From positions 41,100,436 through 41,164,435 of the forward strand of contig NC_065879.2 of NCBI RefSeq assembly GCF_932274485.2: 64,000 nucleotides of DNA, given 5' to 3'. This document shows positions 56,760 through 64,000 of this stretch, in pieces. A program made the translations under genes and the position numbers. The notes under the pieces are model-generated. The model ran no database searches. It was not told the DNA's origin and saw nothing but the letters and a program-made list of their open reading frames with translations. Numbering within the stretch: position 1 is the stretch's first letter; every line of letters begins with the position of its first letter. This DNA is from Patella vulgata (taxonomy: Eukaryota > Mollusca > Gastropoda > Patellidae).

Positions 56760-58910
56760 CTCGTTAGACCACTCACCCCACTCCTGGCTGAAACAGGCCT
56801 ACGACAAACAGCTCAATGAGATACCTTGTCATCTAAATCACACTCGCATCCACCTTTCCAAAATCTTTGTTAAGGATCAACCATGGCAAATATTTCAATG
56901 TTAAGATTATACTTGTAAACTGTTTAATCATTTCTATAATATATCAAAAGTTGGTGGATACCAACATTGCCCTTGTAGTAAAATCGACCAACTCTTACGT
57001 AAGTTACATTTTAATCTAGCCAGTTCATGATGGACGAATATCTTACTTCTCCCCAACAACATCGAGACAAGATGACATTCAATTTTCCTATAATCGTCTA
57101 AATTATTATTACTATTTTGGTTAAATTTAAATAAGGAAACTGAGTATTAGACTTGGGGATCTTCGTAACATTAATGTAAATAATCAATGGGTTGCTGGGT
57201 TATTTAGATTCAATGAGTAGACTGAGATTAAAGCTGTTCACGAGAGACTAGTTGTTGTTAGTGTAGTATTAACAGCTTAAAGAACAGTTAGCAGTCGTAT
57301 TTTTTTTTAACATATTAAGTTTGGAAAGGTCTTGGTTACCAAAGCACCGACGATATGTATTGACCTAAGCTGTACTTAGGAATATTAGATTATTTTTACC
57401 GTGCAGTGTATCTTCTTTTAATCATGTCATAAAATTTATCAGTTCGCAGATTGAGAACCGACACTTGTTGACTTAAATATACTGAACAACAAAATGCATG
57501 TTGTTCATATTTCTCGTTAACGCAATAGAGGCTACCTATCGTTCTAGAATTTATTTTGGTTGTCCTCCTTTTTGCAAGAAAGAACCCTATTGATTATCAA
57601 TAGCAATGATCAATTAAAGGACTGATAAACACCAAAAGAACGGTAGTTCAGTATACCTGTAAGCAAATGGCACGTATTGAAACGATTTGATATACCCCTG
57701 AAAATTGCTTGAATATAATATTTGGTGCGTTAAAACATCGGTCAATAAGTACCACTCTGGTCAACTGTGTCCATTGATTTTAACCAAGATGTTTTATTGA
57801 GTGTCTTAAATGAACTGACATTAATATTCATAGATTGCTTGACGACTGTTCTGAGTGCAGGAAATGAATGATAAATTATGTAACGATTATAATAAAACGT
57901 CAATAGATAATCAAATAGAATCTATGATCAATAGCAAGTTCAACCTCATGTCGTTTAAAACAAATAAAACTTTTGATCGTGATATTTGCACTTTGTATGA
58001 ATGACAAGGGTCATGTTTGGGATCCTTGTGATACATCCTTGTCGCTGTGGACATATATTATTAAAAGAAGAACTGAAGACCAGCTAATTTGTATTGTCAA
58101 CAACAGTGAGGACAGAAAGTTGACAGTCCTCTTGTATATCACGTGTGCATGTTATTACATGTTTCTTTAGGATATAATATATCATAAACCCAATTTCATT
58201 ATACATGTATACAAGTTACCATTGTTCTTATCTAGGTAGACATATCTCCATATCCCATATACAATGAATAATCACGTCTATTCTTAGGCGCTCGTTTTCT
58301 TTTATTTACTCTACAATTATTAGTGCTGAGATATGAATTAACAATTTAAAGGGTTGACTGAAAGGGCAGTAAACCAGATGACAGGCATTTTATCGACAAT
58401 AAATCAATTATAAGTGATCTCTATGGTGTTTGTATAAATTTCGCTTGATTTAAACATTGTGTAAATAAGAAAAACAAATAAATATGGGAACAAAGTTATT
58501 TTCTCTAGCTGAGTGAAAGGTTATCTTTTATACACTTATGTTGTATATATGTTCCACGATTTATGCGAGTGGCTTTCTATAAAAGTAAATTTATTTACCT
58601 TACTAACTTGTAAGTCGCAGGTAAACTTTTGCAAAGTCAACACCGTCAAAATTTTATTAATGGCCACAATTGATTTCACATATCATAATATTCATCTTAT
58701 CTGTAGAAGGGAACATCCACTGTGATTTATTTTGGATACATGTGCAGTCTACGGAACGAATATAAAATTGATCTTATAATGCCGCCCCCCCCCCCCCCAC
58801 GCGACCCCAATAATTCGGAAACATACCGGATATTGTATGTGATTTCAATTAAGAAATTATGGAATGACACACCATAATGCTGTATAAGAATGTTATAGTA
58901 TTCTCTATAA
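56760..58910. other. No recognised gene
   Basis: AT-rich. Short frames at about 57973-58170 and 58513-58725 lack domain or convincing splice context. A C-tract lies at about 58783-58798. Confidence 0.4.
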
Positions 58911-58924
58911 ACTTCTACACAATG

Positions 58925-59278
58925 GGGGGATCACGCGGCTAAGTGGGTAAGACGCTGGCTCGCTAGCCTGGAGGTCGGGTGTTCGATCCCTGCATTGGCC
59001 GAGAAACTTCATCCGAATTTTCCGGCGTGGTTCCCCCATGTCAGTGATGCAGGACGGAGGGCCTGACAGGGACAGTTGTCTAGTCCTTCGGAGGTCCCGT
59101 GTATACATTGGAATGCACGTAAAAGATCCCTTGGCAGTTGGAATTCGATATAAGAGTAGGCGATAGTGCCGCTGCCCGGGCAAAATTTCCCTCATAGCAC
59201 ACTGTATGGCGTATGTCCGTCTTCATTAGCCCAGCATAGGAGCAGAACAGTAGGACGTTAAACCCCATTTCATTTCAT
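58925..59278 (+). repeat. SINE family B, full length, with 12-bp target duplication
   Basis: The best-defined family B copy. Head: 'CACGCGGCTAAGTGGGTAAG' (A-box) and 'GGGTGTTCGATCCCTGCATT' (B-box). Body: 'CAGGACGGAGGGCCTGACAG', 'TTGTCTAGTCCTTCGGAGG', 'GCACGTAAAAGATCCCTTGG', 'CAAAATTTCCCTCATAGCAC'; the 3' end is a (TTTCA)n run. Direct repeats TTCTACACAATG flank it at 58913-58924 and 59279-59290. Confidence 0.9.
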
Positions 59279-59354
59279 TTCTACACAATGCCTAGTGGAT
59301 AGATTTCAAGTTTTACAATATCCGTCCAGTAGAAGTAAAGTTATTGTGTTTCAT

Positions 59355-59565
59355 ACCGAACCGCGGTATTCTAGCTGTAAAGGAACTGGACTTGTGACTT
59401 AGGTATACCAACTTTGAATCCTGGCGTGGGACGTGAATAACCTTATGATTTCTCAAGCCCGGTACCCATTTGGTAGTAACTTCGGTGTTGACATTCAGAG
59501 TGTTGTCTAGTCGTTCGCATATTCGATATTCGAGTAACTGTAATAATGAACGTAGTGAATATATA
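59355..59565 (+). repeat. SINE family C (different tRNA head, body shared with B)
   Basis: The head is tRNA-like but distinct from B: 'GGAACTGGACTTGTGACTTA' and a B-box-like 'CTTTGAATCCTGGCGTGGG'. The body has 'CCTTATGATTTCTCAAGCCC' and then 'GTTGTCTAGTCGTTCGCAT', the same central word as family B (GCTGTCTAGTCGTTCGGATG). The copy is degenerate and its end is not fixed. It suggests two SINE families with a common central domain. Confidence 0.6.
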
Positions 59566-59599
59566 TTCCAAGTTTTATTAAAATCCATTTACTAGAAGA

Positions 59600-60920
59600 A
59601 ATAACAGGAAGGATGGACGGACGATATAATGAATGAATCCAATTTAATAATCCTGATTCCCCCTTCCCTTGCAACATTTATTCTTTGCACAGATATTCTG
59701 ACCTATATGATTGTCAGTCTGGTATTGTGAGTAGGTGCGAAATTAATTGGGTGGGGATGGGGGATAAGCGCCCCTGGGACCAAGTAAGCGCCACTAAGGT
59801 TCCCACAAAAATAATAACAAAATCAATAACAATCTTAGTTTTAAATGAACTTTATGTTAACTTGAACAAATCTGCTTTCCGGCGAACAACTATATAGGCA
59901 ATACTATCTATGTTCTACCGGGGCGCTCAGAATTATATTTTTTATGCATTTTATTACGTATTTCGTTGACATTCATTATGGGGTGGGATTGTGGATGACG
60001 CCCTAGATTTGGACCTTCCACCCCACCCCTATTCACAGTTTCCAGATTCGTTACTGATTGTGGGTGTCCCACATACAATTTCAAAGTTAGAATGACTTTT
60101 TAAGGTGTTATGTTATGATACTTTGATTTATTGTCCAGATAATAAGTGTATAAGTACGAAAATATCGATATTAACCATTCATTGATTGCAGATTAAACAT
60201 TGATAAAAGGACGAATCGTGCTCAGATTTTTTTTATCTTTACTGAAAACTGATCAGCAATATGTCCTTGATCATACACTTGTCATACTGTACATAGAAAT
60301 AAAAGCACCCTCCTTTTGAAATGTAGATTTCAAGAGGTCAATATGAGGTTAAGTAATGTATCTATATACATGTACCATAAGTAGAAAATTTACATGTGTC
60401 AGTCGTTTCTTCTTACAAAAGATTATATTACACTTTCTCAACTTGGTTACGGTGTCCCCTGACTTAATCTTCGTTGATTATCCCACGCAGGTCTAGATAT
60501 CTATAATGTTATATGCAAAGGGTTAAAAAACAATCGTAAGAAAAAAAGGGGGAAAGAGAATGCTATTTAACGTCCAGTGGACACAAATGGTTAACTAATG
60601 TAATACTATGGTCTTTGCAACCATATTGTATCTTTAACTAATTATTAGGTTCACACTTTCCCTAGAGTCAGATCCCACGTACTCAAAAATGAAATTGACT
60701 GATGTGTTTATATACTGTATAGAAAAAACAGTGATATTTTGGTAAAGTCCTTATCATTGTGAAAATATCCATCAATATACTATCCTGATTTTATCTTCGT
60801 TCAAAACGAGAACATTATGAACATATTAAAAGTTGTATTTGATAGATTGAGACAACATGTGCTGAAATTACCCCCCACCCCACCCCTAAATTTAATTTCT
60901 TTTAACAACAAACTAAATAA
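59600..60920. other. No recognised gene
   Basis: Contains a 'GGATGGACGGACGATATAAT' / 'AATAATCCTGATTCCCCCTT' pair near 59610-59665 that resembles the end of the GTTATTGTG repeat family, and a family A scrap near 60555-60595 ('TTTAACGTCCAGTGGACACA'). Otherwise AT-rich with nothing coding. Confidence 0.4.
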
Positions 60921-60924
60921 TTAG

Positions 60925-62990
60925 GATTTGTGATCACTCCTAGAGAAATTAAAACGGATCAGTATAGGGTTGGTGTGATACAGGGCATGGATTAACCTCG
61001 TACGGTAAACGAGGTTAGGAGTTTATGGGAATGTATAGTTATTATAGACGTTTTGTACCAAATTGTTAAAAAATTGCGCTTTTGAATTTCTGATAGAAAG
61101 TTTAACGACGATTCCGTTGTTAACTTACACAGATCCTAATTTACCGGAGGTCGGGTGTACGATCCCTGCATTCGGCCCAGAAAGTTCACCCAGGCTTTCC
61201 AGGGTTGTTCCCCCTTGCCAGTTATGCAGGACGGAGGGCATGACAAGGACAGCTGTCTAGTCGTTCGGATGGGACGAAAACCCGAGGGCCCGTGTACACA
61301 TTGGCGTGCACGTAAAAGATCCCTTGACAGTTAGAATTCGATATAAGAGTAGGCCATAGTGCCGCTGTCCGGGTAAAATTTCCCTCATAGCACATTGTAT
61401 GCCGTATGCCCGTCTTCATTAGCCCAGTTCGGAGCAGAACAGTAGGGCGTTAAACCCCATTTCATCTCATTTCATTTCCTAATTTACCGTATATACGTTA
61501 CACTGAAGTGAGTGAGTGATATGGCTATAGGTGCAGCTTTGTTCCAAGTACATAAGGATTAAAACAGAGACAAAGTTGAACGACCAATTTTCTTTTTGTC
61601 TCACAAGTGTCGAATTCACAGATGAAGTGGAGTGTGGTAGAGAGGGAGGTTTATGCAATCCATTATGCGTTACAAAAGTTAGATTACTATTTATATAATG
61701 GCAAATTTACGATCCGAACTGATCATAAGCCTCTACAATATCTTTTGGAATTACCAATGCAAAATAAGAAAATACATGCAGTTATGGGCATTGGGAATTA
61801 CGGGATGTAACTGACGGTTGAATATATACCCGGAAAACAAAACTCTATAGCCGATCTCCTCTCTAGTGTTCCGTCATAACAAGCATCAAATGATAATAAC
61901 GGTTCCTGTAAAACAACTGAACCACGCGCAAGTGATAATATGTTTGAGATTAGTGCCTTCAATTCAAATGAATCTGATCCCCATAGATATGTAAATTGTA
62001 CTGTTCCAGATAAAGATTTGCCTGCTAAAATAAATTTAAATATGGATAATTCCGACATTTCATTTCAAGTCCCGATGATGACCCGACAGTGCGGTTATAC
62101 ATACCTGAACACCTTCAAAATACTGTAATAAAACAATATCATGATGATAACGGACATTTAGGCGTAGATAAAATTCACGATACTATTAAAAGACATTATT
62201 ACTTCCCAAACATGTATGTCCGCATTCATAACCATGTAAATGAATGTGTGCTATGTCAACCGAGGTCTTTAACTAAACAAATTCCACCTATGCAGTTCTA
62301 TGATATCGTCTGTTGAAATTGGTTACAGACAACGGCAGCGTAAATAAGGTTATTAATAACACGCTTAAGGAATAAAGTATATTAAACATGTCCTTAGCTC
62401 GTTTTATCAACCGCAAAGTAATGTGAAAGTAGAACGTTTTCATCGTACACTTCGGGATGTATTGTCTAAAAAGATCGCAGAAAATTATAACACTTGGGAT
62501 TTATATTTAAATCAAACTTTTGCAGCTATTCGACTTAATTTAAATGAATCTACAAAGTTTTCCCCTTTTTACTTATTGTATAATCGTGATCCTGTATTTT
62601 GAAACCTCGACGTATATCCCCACGAAATAGCCTTGCAAAATCAGTATCAAGCTCTTCTTTTAGTTAACAAAAGCTTAAGGAAAACGCAGTGTAAAAACGT
62701 TGTATTATAAAAGTCATCTTCGGAAACATAAATTACATGAAAGATGGACTCCATATTATCGGATAATTGAACAAACGTTCAATACATAAAACCTAACAGG
62801 CCAAACAACAAAGTCGCATGCACAAGATCTGCGTTTAGAAAAACTTGACAATTGGCAAATTCCGGAAAGACAACCCGATAAGGAAAAGTTACTGCGAAAA
62901 GCGCAATATGTAGATGATCCATCGATCTCAGATTCTAGCTCAGATAACGAAACCAGTGAGTCCGATGAGAATGTAGCATTATAATTTCAG
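60925..62990 (+). mobile_element. Ty3/Gypsy retrotransposon pol fossil (broken)
   Basis: Recognisable parts in the family's usual order are the end of reverse transcriptase (about 60940-61146), RNase H (about 61490-61870, with SVVEREVYAIHYAL and IRTDHKPLQYLL), the integrase zinc-binding domain (about 62080-62280, HLGVDKIHDTIKRHYYFP and CVLC), the integrase core (about 62310-62600, with NESTKFSPFYLLYNRDP) and an integrase C-terminal region up to about 62990. gag, protease and most of reverse transcriptase are absent, and no LTRs were recognised. It is broken in many places, so it is an old inactive copy. A family B SINE (61147-61477) later landed in it. Confidence 0.88.
61147..61477 (+). repeat. 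SINE family B inserted in the Gypsy fossil
   Basis: A 5'-truncated family B copy starting at the B-box region ('GAGGTCGGGTGTACGATCCC') and ending in a TTTCA-type tail. The 12-bp direct repeat CCTAATTTACCG lies at 61135-61146 and 61478-61489. The insertion is younger than the Gypsy element. Confidence 0.9.
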
Positions 62991-64000
62991 TCTATGACGT
63001 AAAAGAATTGGGTCGTTATAAAAAAAGGGCGTGTTGGGCGAAATTCATTAGAGCTCACCCAGACTTTCCGAGCAATCACCAAAAGCTATATTTGTTGGAA
63101 ATTAAAACTGCTTAATTTTGTGTTAAAAGCCCTTACAACCCTCTACCTGAGGGCCGAGCAACTAACTCAATATAAGTGATACGTTTTCAAACAACTTAAA
63201 CCCGTCAGTCTTCATCTGGAAATGCAGAATGGTGTCCCAAGCTGTATTATACGGTGTCTGGATAGACTTTTATTTTATAAAAATAACGTGTAGGTGAAAT
63301 TTACCTTTCGTTATCAAGTACATCACGTGGGCCATGCACTGTATAGACCTCTAAAGGGACGGCAATGGATTATCAGGTGACCCAACAAAAAGATCACCCG
63401 AAACTTTAAAAGGGTTACGTGTCCGAATAAGCGGTTTTGAAGTTCACGTCCAAACGACTCAATATTCTGAGTGGAAATTTTGAGACACGGCAAATACACC
63501 ATTCCTCTATATTTTGGCGCTTAAATTTCATACGTACACGAATTTTTTTTTTTAAACTTTGTTAAATCGAGATGGTCCCTTTAAAGACTGTTGTTACTAT
63601 GTAATTTTAAAAGCACATATGGGTATAAAACTACTTTCTTAAAGAATGGGCTCGTTTGTAAAAATGATATAGCAGAATTAATAATACGGAATGAAATCTA
63701 CAGATATCAATTCTATTAATTTGAATAACGTTTGGGTCAAATAATTTTGCGGTGTCAATTTCGTTTTATATCCCAGATTTTATATTTTACCTGACTCGAT
63801 TTAGAAACTCAGACGAAACGACATTAAGATATATTTTTTAAAATTAGTTTAAGAAACTTATTTCAAATTACATTTTGGTTTAATTATAAAGGTCACAATT
63901 TCCACCAATATGTACAGTATTCCATCTGCGAGAATTATTGATAGATCCTCTGGCATCTTGGAGTGGTTGAAATAATGTTCATTATACTTTATGATTTTAT
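62991..64000. other. No recognised gene
   Basis: Possibly the remainder of the Gypsy element's 3' region up to about 63150, then AT-rich sequence. No LTR, exon or SINE recognised. Confidence 0.4.

Overview
The window is eukaryotic: AT-rich DNA, spliced genes with gt..ag introns, AATAAA signals, several tRNA-derived SINE families, DNA transposons and an LTR-element fossil. The gene content (TSP1 plus peritrophin-type chitin-binding protein, Cdc25, MRH/mannose-6-phosphate-receptor-like protein) and the repeat style point to a marine invertebrate, most likely a mollusc. That placement is inference from general familiarity and no database was searched.

Layout. 1-9.6 kb: the 3' end of a secreted TSP1 + chitin-binding gene (3989-4943), a possible signal-peptide first exon of another secreted protein (6107-6155), two foldback/SINE-derived repeat arrays, a ~150-bp satellite and an inverted dispersed repeat. 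9.65-32.2 kb: the centrepiece, a cluster of six near-identical copies of a compact five-exon Cdc25 phosphatase gene. Copy 1 is on the minus strand and forms a large inverted duplication with copy 2; copies 2-6 run head to tail on the plus strand. Copies 1, 2, 3 and 6 have complete exon sets (271 codons each). Copies 4 and 5 share one deletion that removes the HCX5R catalytic loop and shifts the frame, leaving a predicted 171-residue product. Between and around the copies lie a TTAA-flanked MITE, a 1.36-kb TIR element, hAT remnants and SINE tails whose presence or absence records the history of the array.

32.2-43.3 kb: LINE remnants, several tandem-repeat arrays, and a four-exon minus-strand gene (43248 to 37145, 253 residues) encoding a signal peptide, an MRH (mannose-6-phosphate-receptor homology) domain, one membrane segment and a receptor-like cytosolic tail. 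43.8-49 kb: a second foldback minisatellite, diverged repeats and SINEs. 49.4-54.2 kb: a probable first exon and a candidate terminal exon on the plus strand, with a Tc1-like transposon fragment between them. 54.6-64 kb: SINEs with clear target-site duplications and a broken Ty3/Gypsy pol fossil that received a SINE insertion.

Functionally, the Cdc25 copies would act in the same step (removing inhibitory phosphates from CDK-cyclin). All intact copies share the same catalytic-exon protein sequence, while the N-terminal exon falls into two subtypes. The other genes are unrelated neighbours. Exon coordinates were worked out by hand from splice consensus and reading-frame continuity; expression of any copy is unknown.
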